Positions 1 through 9,482 of a stretch of 64,000 bases of DNA are shown here, one piece after another. The stretch comes from Sympetrum striolatum (lineage: Eukaryota; Arthropoda; Insecta; Odonata; Libellulidae), in contig OX388352.1 in the NCBI GenBank assembly GCA_947579665.1, positions 74,128,113 through 74,192,112 of the forward strand. Reading direction: 5' to 3'. Under the pieces are notes generated by a model. It searched no databases and was not told the DNA's origin. It saw nothing but the letters and a program-made list of their open reading frames with translations. A program made the translations under genes and the position numbers. Within the stretch, counting starts at the first letter, position 1; every line of letters starts with the position of its first letter.

Positions 1-524
1 TTTACACAAAGCACATGGGGCAGGTTTACACGCTTTGTTAATCTGCCTACTCCTGTATATATGACTTCATATATACTAATTAACAGTATTCAATAGCTTT
101 CTACATACATGTGTGTGCGTGTGTATAGATAAAATGATTCCGAACTACATAATGAAAACCAACAGGAGTAAAAATATTGCTCCAAACGCGATGAAGATGA
201 CAAATTCTTCAAATGATCAATTGTTCTAATGACAATTTCTTCGAAAATAATGCCATAATAAAAATGCAACATGCAATTCCCACACCCAACCTTCAAGGAT
301 GTTTTAGTTTAACTGAATAAAATTCAACTCCGAATCAGTTCCTTTAATATAAATTTTGGATAACTTCAGATTCATTGGAAAGGTCTGTTTTCGAAAAATT
401 GATCATTTGCAGAATTGATCGTTCGAAGAATGTATATGAATGTCCCCGAAGAAGAGTTAGTTAGGGAAGATCAATCTTTAAGAAAGGTTTTTGCAATATT
501 TGGATTTAATTTCAAGACTCTTGC

Positions 525-1760
525 TAATTACTCTTGCCAATTCCTCGACGCGAACCAGCATGGTTTTCGAAAGTCCCGATCATGTGAAACCCAACTTGCT
601 CTATTTGTACACGATATCTTAAAGTCTGCCGAAAAAAAAGCAAGTGGACGCTATTTTCCTCGATCTCAAAAAAGCATTCGATAGTGTCCCCCACTACAAT
701 TTAATTTAAAGACTAAAACTAGCGGGCATTAACAAGGAAGTAGTCGACTGGGTTAAGGATTTTCTCTACGAGAGGGAACAGCAAGTTGTACTGGATGGCG
801 TCAGCTCAAATAGAGTCAAAGTTACCTCTGGCGTACCTCAAGGCAGTGTAATTGGACCTCTTCTTTTCCTGATTTATATCATTGACTTGAGTGACGAGAT
901 ATTTAGCAATGTGAGAATATTTGCGGATGACTCGGTTATATACAGGGAAATAACAAACGAGGAAGACCGAACATCTCTCTCGAACGATTTATTGCTCATC
1001 CAAAGGTGGTGCGAAAAATGGTAATTAGATATTAACGTAGGTAAATGCTCCGTAGTTAATTTCTTCGAAAAGAAAAAATTGCGTCCAAATCACCCGTACA
1101 AAATTAATGGAATTAATATAAAAGTAGTAGATTCAGTTGAATATCTCGGGATCAACATTACTAATAACTTAAATTGGAGAACGCATATTCGAAAAATCTG
1201 CGGCAAAGCAAGTAAAAGGCTTGGCTTTGTAAAGCGTATTGTCGGTAAATGCGATGGAAAGGTGAGAGAGCGATGTTATTTTACATTGGTAAGACCCCTT
1301 CTGGAATATGCAGCAAGTATATGGGATCCTGTGGATGAAACGTGTACTCGCGAACTCGAGAAAGTGCAGCGTAAAGCGGTTCGTTTAGTTAAGAAATTCT
1401 ACGATAAAAATGCAAGCGTTACAAAAATGCTCTCAGACGTAGGTTGGGAATCCTTGAAAGAAAGAAGATTGGAAGCTAGGCTGCGATTGCTTAATAAAAT
1501 CAGGGAAACTACATTTGCGGAAGATACAATCGGTATCATGCAACCCCCCTTCTACCTCGGTCGATCCGATAATGACCGTAAGTTAAGAGAAATAGATGCT
1601 AGGACGAATCGTTTTAAAAATTCATTCTTTCCGCGAACGATACGCGACAATAACCGAATAAGCAAGTAGTTTAGATTCAACTGCTGTTTACACCCCCTGC
1701 CACACGCCGAAAGGCGGCTTGTAGGGTATTAATCTAGATGTAGATGTACTGTAAGAATTA
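525..1760 (+). mobile_element. LINE fragment, CR1/jockey-like reverse transcriptase (dead)
   Basis: This is a 5'-truncated non-LTR retrotransposon. Reverse transcriptase motifs appear in order: NQHGFRKSRSCETQL near 550, FLDLKKAFDSVP near 650-690, SGVPQGSVIGPLLF near 828-870 and the catalytic FADDS near 920. The thumb/C-terminal part (1079-1669) has the typical YLGI, LVRPLLEYA and WDP signatures. It is inactive: a frameshift at the A-run near 640 and in-frame stops near 708 and 1021 break the frame. The 3' tail (1688-1750) carries ACACCCCCTGCCACACGCC and then a short TAGATG repeat. The same tail is found at 17,757 and 52,959. The superfamily assignment is by motif style only. Confidence 0.9.
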
Positions 1761-2051
1761 GAAATAACATAATTAAAGTATACTTAGATTTTATATATTT
1801 TAAAGGAATGTAAACTATCTCCGGTTACTGGGTAGGTTTACACAGGTGATATCCCTGAATAAACAATCAATTAAATTTAAAACTATGATAATTTCAGGCT
1901 TATAAAAGACACGATAATAAAACTGAATGTTCAACTAACGAACGAGTATCAAAAACGAGTGAATAAAAGCAACAATTAAAAAGATAAAAATAATAATTGG
2001 AAAACTGTGTAAACCTGCCTCATTCTAATCTATAAATCACTATCACTGCAG

Positions 2052-2340
2052 ATATCAGATTCAAGCCTTCTGTTGCAGTATGAGAATCTGCAGGGGAGGA
2101 TTGGTGCCTGGAAGGAGATTCGTCGTGAAGAGACACGTAAGAACCAAGATCCGCGTGAAATTGCGTTACAATCAATCAATGATATCAAGACGAACAACAT
2201 GGGATCCCTTTGTATAAGCGAAAACTACCGCATCCTTCCTGTCAACCTCCCATCCCTCCCTGAACGTTTCGGAAATTCCACGGAGAAAGCAGATATGGCT
2301 GCAGGTGTCATCCAGGAGCTGGGAATTAATCACAAGGATG
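2052..2340 (+). CDS. GPR158/Smog-like class C GPCR, first exon in window (extracellular domain)
   Basis: This exon belongs to the 5' part of an orphan class C GPCR and has no start codon; earlier exons lie outside the window. The acceptor is ...CACTGCAG at 2044-2051 and the donor GGATG|GTAAGC ends the exon in phase 1. The peptide (ISDSSLLLQYENLQGRIG ... QELGINHKDG) is hydrophilic, has an N-x-S/T site in FGNST, and would form the start of the ligand-facing ectodomain before the Cache fold. Evidence that it belongs to the gene: the reading frame stays open, and phase 1 matches the acceptor of the next exon at 7,551. Its own homology is weaker than that of the later exons. The exact 5' border rests on a single AG site. 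Confidence 0.75.
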
Positions 2341-2988
2341 GTAAGCTAAGGCTACAAAATCTCACTTGCGCGAAAATGTTTCTGTGACATAAGTTAATTC
2401 TTTTAATTGCAGATATCAAACGCTCCACCACGGAGGCGGCACTCGGATTACTCATAATTAGTTCTGCTAATTTAATTAACTCTCCTCTGTAACTATCACT
2501 TTATTTTCTTCCCTGAATGTCATAAGATTGTGTACTGGTTTGTTTGAGAATCCAGAAGACATGGAGAGTACCTTAAGAACATTCTTCAAACGTTCCTGGT
2601 AAAATATTTTCCGAAGATTTTTCCTGAATATTCAGCTCAGTTCACTCTTGACAAAAGAATACTCTCAAAAATGAATTTCCATACTATTCATATTTCAGCG
2701 AATGGAAGGTAGAGAAATTCAAATTTCGGAAGTGGAGAAGATCTTTCTTCTAATTATTTTTATAAGGTATTCATATACTTTTAGAATGAAACGTTCTTTT
2801 ATTTTATGATATTTTTTTAGGCTTCCGTTCTTAGAATTCCTGTTTTTCCTACTATTGAAAGGCATTTCATATTTATTAGCATCCCTCAATCTTATCATTC
2901 ATGACCTGTTTAATTAATTATTTAATTTATCTTTTTGGAATAGCATAATACATCATATTCTGCGATTTCTTTAGAATATTGTGTAGCA

Positions 2989-3294
2989 CAAGGTTTCCCA
3001 AACTATGTTCCGCGGAGCACCGGTGTTCCGCTGAACCTGAATAGGTGTTCCGAGGCAATTAGTTGTCTTAACGCAGAATTTGAGAATAAAAGGTCATTAA
3101 ATGCTTTATTTATTCATATTTGTATGTTTATGTTATAATATTATGGATTTATATTTTAAAATAATTAGTTTTAATTAAATAATTTTTAAAATTTTACAAA
3201 TAGATTTACCTAAACTAAAAATAAGCTAAGTGTTCCGTTAAACTTCCCAGTTTTGCGAAGTGTTCCATTACAGAAAGAAATTTGGGAAACCCTG
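2989..3294. mobile_element. hAT-type MITE, 306 bp
   Basis: The ends are inverted: CAAGGTTTCCCAAACT on the left and TTTGGGAAACCCTG on the right. The flanks GTGTAGCA (2981-2988) and GTGTAACC (3295-3302) match at 6 of 8 bases, as expected for an aged 8-bp hAT target duplication. Both ends carry GTTCC-rich subterminal sequence (TGTTCCGCGG, GTGTTCCGTT, GTGTTCCATT). No transposase is present, so it is non-autonomous. Confidence 0.8.
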
Positions 3295-3427
3295 GTGTAA
3301 CCAGAAAGTTTACAAAATATTTGAAGGAGCATAATGAGTTGAAAATTGTATAGAAACTACAAAAAACCCACGTGCTGATAGCATCCTGTCCCACTCTTAT
3401 TAGTTCTTTAGAACATGTCTAAAGAGT

Positions 3428-3520
3428 TTAATAAATTTAATTGCATATATATCTCATATATTATATCTCATATATTATATTGCATATATATATCATATAA
3501 AAGAATTTAATTGCATGTAT
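3428..3520. repeat. AT-rich simple repeat
   Basis: Short degenerate tandem units of TCATATATTATAT and TGCATATATAT type occur directly before the LINE fragment that starts near 3536. Confidence 0.6.
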
Positions 3521-3535
3521 ATCTATTGTAAAAGA

Positions 3536-4632
3536 ATGATACCGGGAAAGAGGAAAAGGAGTAAGCTTATGTTTCATTGATTTGGAGAAAGCTTTCGACA
3601 GGGTCAACATGGGATAAGTTAATGGAAATTCTTAAAATTAAGAGAGTAGATTGGAAGGACAGGAGGCTGATCAGGGAATTGTATAGAACCCAGAAAGTGG
3701 TAGTGAAAGTTAATGGAAAATTGACAGAGTGGATGGAATTGGGTCGAGGGGTAAGACAGGGCTGTTGTCTTTCACCAACATTATTTAACCTCTATATTGA
3801 GGATATGATTAGCAACACCCTGGATGAGGAAAAAGGGATAAGTATCGGAGGAAGAGAAATAAAATACATCAGATTTGCTGAAGATATGGTTATCTTGGCC
3901 AATGACGACCAGGCACTCAAAGGAACGATAAGATGTTTAGAAGAAGAAATGGAAATATATGGGATGAGAATAAACGCTAGTAAAACAAAATTTATGAGAG
4001 TGAATGACGGAAAAGTTGTTAATGTTGAAACAAATTAGGGTAGAAGAATTGAGCAGATTAAAAGGTATAGATATCTGGGGAGCATGCTGACGGAGGATTG
4101 GAAGAGCAGTACGGAGATCAAGACAAGAATAGCTATGGCAAAGGAAGCCTTCTATAAGAAGAGAAATGTGCTGTGCAGTAGTATCAATCTAGAACTGAGG
4201 AAGAGATTGGTGAAATGTTATGTATGGAGCGTTATTTTACATGGATGCGAAACATGAACCTTGGGAAGAAAAGAAAAGGATAGGATTGATGCTTTTGAAA
4301 TGTGGATGTGGAGGAAGATGGAGAGAATAAGATGAGTGGATAGAATAAGTAAAGATGAAGTGCTTAGAAGAGTTGTGGAGGAAAGAAAATTACTCCGCAC
4401 AATACGGAAAAGAAAAGGAAGCTGGATTGGACATGTTGTAAGAGGGAAGGGGATTCTAACTACAGCCATTGAAGGAACGGTGGAAGGAGAAAAGAGAAGA
4501 AGAAAGCTAAAGTTAATAGATGAGGTGAAGAGAGGAGGATAAAAGAAGACCAAGGAGGAGGACAGGTTTAACTGGAGACGGTTGTGGTGTGTGGGACCTG
4601 CCGACAGGCAGAACACCAGAAGATGAGATGAT
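3536..4632 (+). mobile_element. LINE fragment, L1/RTE-like endonuclease-reverse transcriptase type (dead)
   Basis: This element is from a different LINE group than the one at 525-1760. Reverse transcriptase motifs are CFIDLEKAFDRV (3570-3605), LGRGVRQGCCLSPTLFNLYI near 3735-3800 and KYIRFAEDMVIL near 3862-3897. The catalytic pair should be Asp-Asp, but here it is Glu-Asp (GAAGAT), so the enzyme would be dead. The C-terminal block has RYRYLGSMLTED, WIGHVVRGKG and a basic tail. There is a frameshift near 3605, a TAG near 4036 and a TGA near 4256 where Trp is expected. The 3' end reads AGAAGATGAGATGAT. The clade cannot be resolved by eye. Confidence 0.85.
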
Positions 4633-5104
4633 ATTTATTGTAGGTATTAATCAGATTGTATAATAGTATAGTAGCGACTATGGGTCATTTAAAAGAAAAG
4701 AGACATACTCTGCCTTAAATTAAACTGGTGTCTCAGATTTTATGAGGGTTAACATTATTCCAAATTATTTTACCCTTTACATTTGCTTTTGCCGGATACA
4801 ACAACCAGATTAGTGAACGAAGGCTGTTTTGGCGCTTCGCCAGGCAGTTGCATGCGGAGGTTTCCTCGTCGTATGTATATGATAAGAGTAAAAGTTTCTT
4901 GCATTCTGCAAGCATATTGATGATATAAATTTCAATTCTATATCATATCGGGAAGGTCCTCAATCTTAATTCTATATTCCCTCTTTGGAATATTTGGTAG
5001 AAAAAATCTGTGGCACCATTTGGTGACAGATAAACTGTTTTTATAAAAAAATTCATTACTTAAGTTCACATGCCTGGCCATAGAATTTCCACATTCTTGG
5101 TGAA

Positions 5105-5350
5105 TGAATCATAAATAATTTGAAATTGCCGCTATACGTTTCAAATAGTAGAGACGCCTGGTGTCGAACCCAGTACGTTTTGGAAGATGTGAATACATAG
5201 AACGACCAGGTAGGAATAAAAGTAATTTAGACCAAAGTTTGAAGTCAACATCATGCCGGGAAGAACCTAAAATAAGATTCCATTCTTTCCATTTGCAATG
5301 CATACAGGGATGTAAATGGCGTTCTGGAATCGAACCAAGGATCATCAGGG
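5105..5350 (-). repeat. Dimeric tRNA-related SINE-like repeat
   Basis: On the minus strand two RNA polymerase III B-box-like motifs occur: GGTTCGATTCCAGAACGCC (from 5339 downward) and GGGTTCGACACCAGGCG (near 5172-5155). The piece TGCATTGCAAATGG between them matches sequence of the same kind at 7,255 and 37,930. No clear A box was found, so the SINE call is tentative. Confidence 0.5.
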
Positions 5351-5494
5351 AAACGTTAAACAGCGTATATGAAATGTATTAATGATCTCTATGCACATTA
5401 AGTTTTAAGTTTCCATGTTATCGGGAAGAGATTCAAAAAATTCTTAAAAACCGTTGCAATGTATTTTAAATACGAGAATATTTGCTCTGACTTA

Positions 5495-7112
5495 GGCCCA
5501 GCGCACACGGAGCGACTATTTTGTGACTACAGTTGCAAACCAGTTGCGTCTGCAACCAGTTTGCAACTGAAACAAAACTTCTGTCCGCACACGGGTGTAC
5601 TGACGAAGGGCTGGTTGTGGATCAGTTGCGTCTATCGCGCTATCAGTGGAGTGATAGCGCGTGATAATTTAGTGATAACAGCGTAGATAATATTTAGTGA
5701 TAACAGTGTAGATAATATTTAGTGATTCTTAAAAGGTCTGCGAACTAGAATTCATTTATGTTATTAAAATACTTCAGCTATTCATGTAAATACTATATGC
5801 GAGTAATAAAAATCGATAAATAACAATTTTTTTACGTTTTGCACGGATGAAAGCCATGGGAAAAAATAAGAAAAAGTGAGCCTTGAATAGTAAAATAACC
5901 GATAAACTAAGAAAATTGCTCCAATGAGTACGGTCAATTTTCTATCCAAAAATCAATTGAAACTGAAACTTCTGTACAGAACAATCAGAGTAGAAAATCA
6001 TTTCCACTTACAGAAATGTAATGGACATATCAGAGCCATCTTCCGACTCGGTACCTTCTAATTTTCGGAGTCATTATCTGCATCACCCAGAATTAAAAAA
6101 CTTCGTAAATCTCCAACTTATTCTCTGCTTTTCTTTTTGGGAAGTTCATTTACACTGGAAATGTTGGGTTCGGATGTTAACAGAAGCCTTCGGAATAAGT
6201 CATCATTAGCTGCCATTCTGGAATGTTTCTCCCTGAATCGACGAACGTCTTTATTCCTCGCCTCCAAAGCCTCTTCCGAAAGCTGACCGATTGGAATTAT
6301 AGCATCTTTTGCTATAGATGCTACATGAACCAAAATATTATGGACGGTTGGTGGCATATAATACCAACTATAAAGCCGTACATAAAGTCTTGCGGTGATA
6401 TTGCAATAATTTTCACATTCCAAATAATTTATTGAGTAGCCACTTGAAAGCGCTTTCAGAATCACAGAAAAACGTAGAATCAGCTCCTCCTCAATCCCTG
6501 AATGGAAACTATGTTCAATAATAATATGATATACAATGAAACTGCTTGAGTGTAATTCAATTGTAATTATATCTGATTAACCAGATTGTTGGCCGTCCTT
6601 TTAATTGAAAGGAAATCGACTTGCCCATCATACTTTGTAATCGTTCGATTTTTCACGTATGTCTTCATACTTATTAAGCTACCGATTAAACGGTCGGCTA
6701 GTGAAAAGCGTGTGCGGAGGCTCTGTGTTCGTGTTTTCAACTCATTGCCGAAAGAAGATGCCGACAGTAAATTGTTGAAATTTTCAAATAGAATATTTCC
6801 TCTGCTTACATGGACGCAGTATAATTCACAACAACCGCGGATTCTTGATCATTCATGTTAAGATACACACTAAACGGCCGTCAAAACACCGGCAAAACAC
6901 CACGTGATCTCCTGCAACTGAACTGCAACGCAACTGCAACCGCGGGCCCACGGTTGTATGTGACTGGTTTCAGACTGTTTTGAAATCGTCAGAAACCAGT
7001 CGCTTCGTGTGCGCCTACCCACTCCAATACATTTCCGAGGTCGCAGAACAGTTGCGCGCGCAACTGGTTTGCAACTGTAGTTGCAGAACAGTCGCACCGT
7101 GTGCGCTGGGCC
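5495..7112. mobile_element. TIR DNA transposon with 3-bp TTA target duplication (PIF/Harbinger-like ends), 1.6 kb
   Basis: Both ends carry inverted GGCCCAGCGCACACGGAGCG / GGCCCAGCGCACACGGTGCG, and the element is flanked by TTA at 5492-5494 and 7113-7115. The subterminal regions have many copies of AGTTGC/GCAACT in both orientations (such as CAGTTGCAAACCAGTTGCG). A TTA/TWA duplication is typical of PIF/Harbinger. The only protein trace inside is the minus-strand ORF at 6118-6465, with no recognisable DDE nuclease. It is therefore either non-autonomous or its transposase is unrecognised. A 24-base direct duplication lies at 5667-5725. Confidence 0.8.
6118..6465 (-). pseudogene. Transposon-encoded protein fragment with MPPTVHNILVH and SEEALEARNKD motifs
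   Basis: This open frame of 115 codons lies inside the TIR element and reads toward its left end. The core MPPTVHNILVH ... AIIPIGQLSEEALEARNKD, followed by RRFREKHSR and DDLFRRLLLTSEPNIS, matches in style a recurring arthropod protein of unknown function that I know from transposon-derived gene predictions. The residues before MPPT are probably not coding. It ends in a basic KKKSRE. Its role in transposition is not known to me. Probably a decayed 3' part of a larger ORF. Confidence 0.6.
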
Positions 7113-7159
7113 TTAGCGTCGAACGAATGATACTCTACGAAGATGTCTTTGCGGTTTTT

Positions 7160-7385
7160 GTTTGATATGCACAGCTTCAAAGATTCCAGTGATCCCTCGA
7201 ATTTAAACGCTCTAATTTGCCGGGAAGTATCTCAAAACAATATCCAAAAATCCCTGCAATGCATCCTTGTGGAAAAAATGGGGATTTCGGGGCCTTCTGG
7301 CATCGAACCCGTGACAGTGAGGGTCAAGGTCACAATTATTATGGTGGTTACACGCTGCGGCCAGTAACTCGTAAAAATATCAATA
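7160..7385 (-). repeat. SINE-like repeat with B-box motif
   Basis: The minus strand carries GGGTTCGATGCCAGAAGGCC (7318-7299), then CCCCATTTTTTCCACAAGGA and TGCATTGCAGGGATTTTTGG. The copy at 37,806-37,960 is clearly related, with the same order of TTCGAT-CC, GGCCCC, CCC-TTTTT and TGCATTGC. This copy abuts the right end of the TTA-flanked transposon and lies about 165 bp before exon 7551. Confidence 0.6.
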
Positions 7386-7550
7386 ATCAGCATATATACC
7401 TCTCGTTTTCTCAAATAATTTTATAGAGATAAAAGTTAAACGTAAATTTAATATATAATTAATATACACAAGGTTAATAAATCCAAGAACCTAACGTATG
7501 AGATTACGAATTGGTAAAATAAAAATGCTTATGTATCCTATGTATTACAG

Positions 7551-7914
7551 AGCTACTTAAAGTGTTGCTGCGCGGTCTTATAACTCCCGACAAGAAAATT
7601 GTTGCTGTAAGAGCTGTATCTATGAACATCTCGACAAGTGCGGTCATCAACTCCGCTGGATGGAAGGCGGAAATCTTTCAAGACAACCGGCGGGTGATCA
7701 ACCATTTGCCAGGGCCGGAAAGATTTCTACGCCTTGATTACAAACCATGGTACCAGCCATCGGTAACCAGCAGCGGAAAACCGTTCCCCAAAAGAGGTCG
7801 CAATTTCCGACATAACCCACAACAAGGATGGTGGACTTTGCCCTACTATTCATGTGAAACAAATGAGTGGATTGTCTCCTACGGAATAGACATAGCATTT
7901 TCAGACAGAAGCAA
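7551..7914 (+). CDS. GPR158/Smog-like GPCR, Cache-like ectodomain exon
   Basis: The acceptor is ...TATTACAG at 7543-7550 and the donor GCAA|GTGAGT; the exon enters in phase 1 and leaves in phase 2. The peptide runs from ELLKVLLRGLITPDKKIVAV to AFSDRS. It contains a WWTLPYYSC ... WIVSYGIDIAF segment, which is the Cache-domain pattern of GPR158/CG31760-type receptors (a W-x-x-PYY-x-C strand followed by a second W-x-x-x-Y strand). In the vertebrate family this domain is the extracellular ligand-binding module. One Cys is present and is likely paired within the ectodomain. Asn in MNISTS and the nearby Ser/Thr positions give a possible glycosylation site. Confidence comes from the motif, clean splice sites and phase match to both neighbours. 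Confidence 0.88.
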
Positions 7915-8051
7915 GTGAGTAATTTTTCCACTGACGAGGAAATTCTTCCAACAGAAACGTGGGTAAATCAATAAGTAATACTGGATTGAGGCAATGATAA
8001 TCAAAGTAACTTCCTTAAATGTATTTCTCTTTTCTATATGTTTTCCTTGTA

Positions 8052-8172
8052 CACTCCTGGCCAAAATTAACGCACCACCGGACGTTAGGATCACTAGGGA
8101 GGTGCTGCGTTAATTTTGGCACCTCCCTAGTGATCCTAACGACCGGTGGTGCGTTAATTTTGGCCAGGAGTG
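8052..8172. mobile_element. Tc1/mariner MITE rearranged into a 121-bp near-perfect palindrome
   Basis: It is flanked by TA (8050-8051 and 8173-8174). The ends are CACTCCTGGCCAAAATTAAC and its inverse. Two 53-base arms match in inverted orientation with one mismatch, around a 15-base spacer (CTGCGTTAATTTTGG) that is itself a copy of the normal right end. The simpler sister copy is at 9942-10018. Confidence 0.85.
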
Positions 8173-8183
8173 TACATTCAAAC

Positions 8184-8230
8184 TAGAGGTCTGCATGGGC
8201 CAGGCCGGGCTCGGGCCGGGCTTGGGCACA
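8184..8230. mobile_element. Fragment resembling a hAT transposon end
   Basis: TAGAGGTCTGCATGGGCCAG followed by GGC/CGGGC repeats resembles the ends of known hAT families (CAGRGGTCTGCAYGGGCCGG style). No opposite end was found nearby, so this is a fragment at best. Confidence 0.4.
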
Positions 8231-8496
8231 TGAATAACTCGGGAAGGAAAGAATAATTTGTTCTTAAATGGTATTAATCTCTAGCTTAAGTGCAGAGGCC
8301 TCTTAAAGTTGCTACGGAATGCTGAGACAAAATGTCTCAGTTCTACGAAGTTTATATCCAAAGTAGAGGGCTCCTTTCATTTTCACAACTCAAAGACAAT
8401 GGTAATATCACCCAGCTCTTTGGCATTTATTTTTAAAGAGAGAACCTAATCAGTTCCTTAAATCAAAATCCTAAAACTAGGTTTCCACATGCAATT

Positions 8497-8555
8497 ATTA
8501 CTGGCTCCAGTTGACTAGCGTATGGAAACACGCAAAATCAACTGGTGCCAGTAAT
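8497..8555. repeat. Inverted repeat, 18-base arms
   Basis: ATTACTGGCTCCAGTTGA (8497-8514) and TCAACTGGTGCCAGTAAT (8538-8555) pair with one mismatch. Just outside is AGGTTTCCACATGC, and the loop contains GTATGGAAACAC. It looks like the subterminal part of a TIR transposon, but a full element could not be bounded. Confidence 0.55.
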
Positions 8556-9237
8556 CCTTGCGCCAGTAAAAGTAGAAAGGACTGACTGACAGAGTAATGT
8601 CACGCAGCCTCACGCAAGACAAGCATATCTACATATTTCGCTGCTATTTGTTAGCGAAATTCGCGTGATTAATTTAAACATGGCATAAGGAAAGCTGACA
8701 TCTGCGACTTATTTACTGCCTTACCATAGTATATAGAAATATTTTAGAGTCTGATATCACTCATTATTTACAAAATTACGCTGCAGTAAGACTAGCGGAA
8801 GCTACTCCCCTCATACACGATACGCATGAAAATTCATAATTAAAAAATAGAACCAACTAATAACTACAGTAAAATATATTTTTCTTCAATAATATCAATC
8901 CTTCATTAATACAAAATAAAAAACATATCATTACAGGTCACCCAAGATTTTTCATAGTTTTCATGAAGCACTTTTAACCACTATTACCAAAAATTTCCTA
9001 ATTAAATCATTTATTCAATTTGTACATTAGCGACATTATTTTTGCTAACATTAAATAATTACCTCTCTTTGATGCGGTATTACTTAAATGTGATAACTCA
9101 ATGAAGATGTAGAACATGCTTAATTATTGAAATTATACACAAGAATCATTTTAAAGTTTAGATTCAAAATTGAAAATTTATCTATCTATTGCCAAAAAAC
9201 TAATGTATACGCTAAAACGTATGTATCTCTATTATAG

Positions 9238-9482
9238 GGCGAAAGGATTCCTTGGACTTGACTTCAACCTGACTGACCTGGAAGTGAATCAATGCGATGT
9301 GAGATCAAAACCGAACTATGATTCCCAATTAACTGCCTTTCTTGGGACACATAAATGCCATAATAAGACAAGCCATTGTGAATTCAAAGATGGAAACGGC
9401 TGGGCGCGTGGCTCTTATCTATGCCGCTGTCGTAAAGGATATTACATGAAACATGAAAACCTCAACGGAACAATCGCGGAAG
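9238..9482 (+). CDS. GPR158/Smog-like GPCR, end of Cache domain and EGF-like Cys-rich exon
   Basis: The acceptor is ATTATAG at 9231-9237 and the donor GGAAG|GTAAAA; the exon enters in phase 2 and leaves in phase 1. The peptide begins KGFLGLDFNLTDLEVNQCD, the closing strand of a Cache fold (a G-x-x-x-x-D-x-x-L-x-x-L-E-x-NQC pattern typical of this receptor family). It continues into a Cys-rich stretch: GTHKCHNKTSHCEF, then GSYLCRCRKGYY, where C-x-C-x-x-GYY is an EGF-like signature. This matches the layout of GPR158/GPR179 ectodomains, in which a Cys-rich linker joins Cache to the membrane domain. NLTD, NKTS and NGTI are possible N-glycosylation sites. The upstream part of the ORF (9170-9237) is intronic. 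Confidence 0.93.

Larger units (their letters stand above)
2341..7550 (+). other. Intron 1 in window (5.2 kb), transposon-rich
   Basis: GTAAGC...TACAG intron of the GPCR gene. It holds, in order: a hAT-type MITE (2989-3294), an AT-rich simple-repeat patch (3428-3520), a dead L1/RTE-like LINE (3536-4632), a dimeric SINE-like repeat (about 5105-5350), a TTA-flanked TIR element (5495-7112) and another SINE-like repeat (about 7160-7385). The rest is AT-rich DNA with no recognised function. Confidence 0.75.
7915..9237 (+). other. Intron 2 in window (1.3 kb)
   Basis: GTGAGT...TATAG intron. It holds a palindromic Tc1/mariner MITE (8052-8172), a fragment resembling a hAT end (8184-8230) and a 59-base inverted repeat (8497-8555). 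The remainder is AT-rich without recognisable content. Confidence 0.75.

Noticed and set aside
8050..8174. A microRNA precursor (long near-perfect hairpin)
   Set aside because: TA flanks and the sister copy at 9.94 kb show that it is a Tc1/mariner MITE; such a perfect stem is typical of fold-back transposons.
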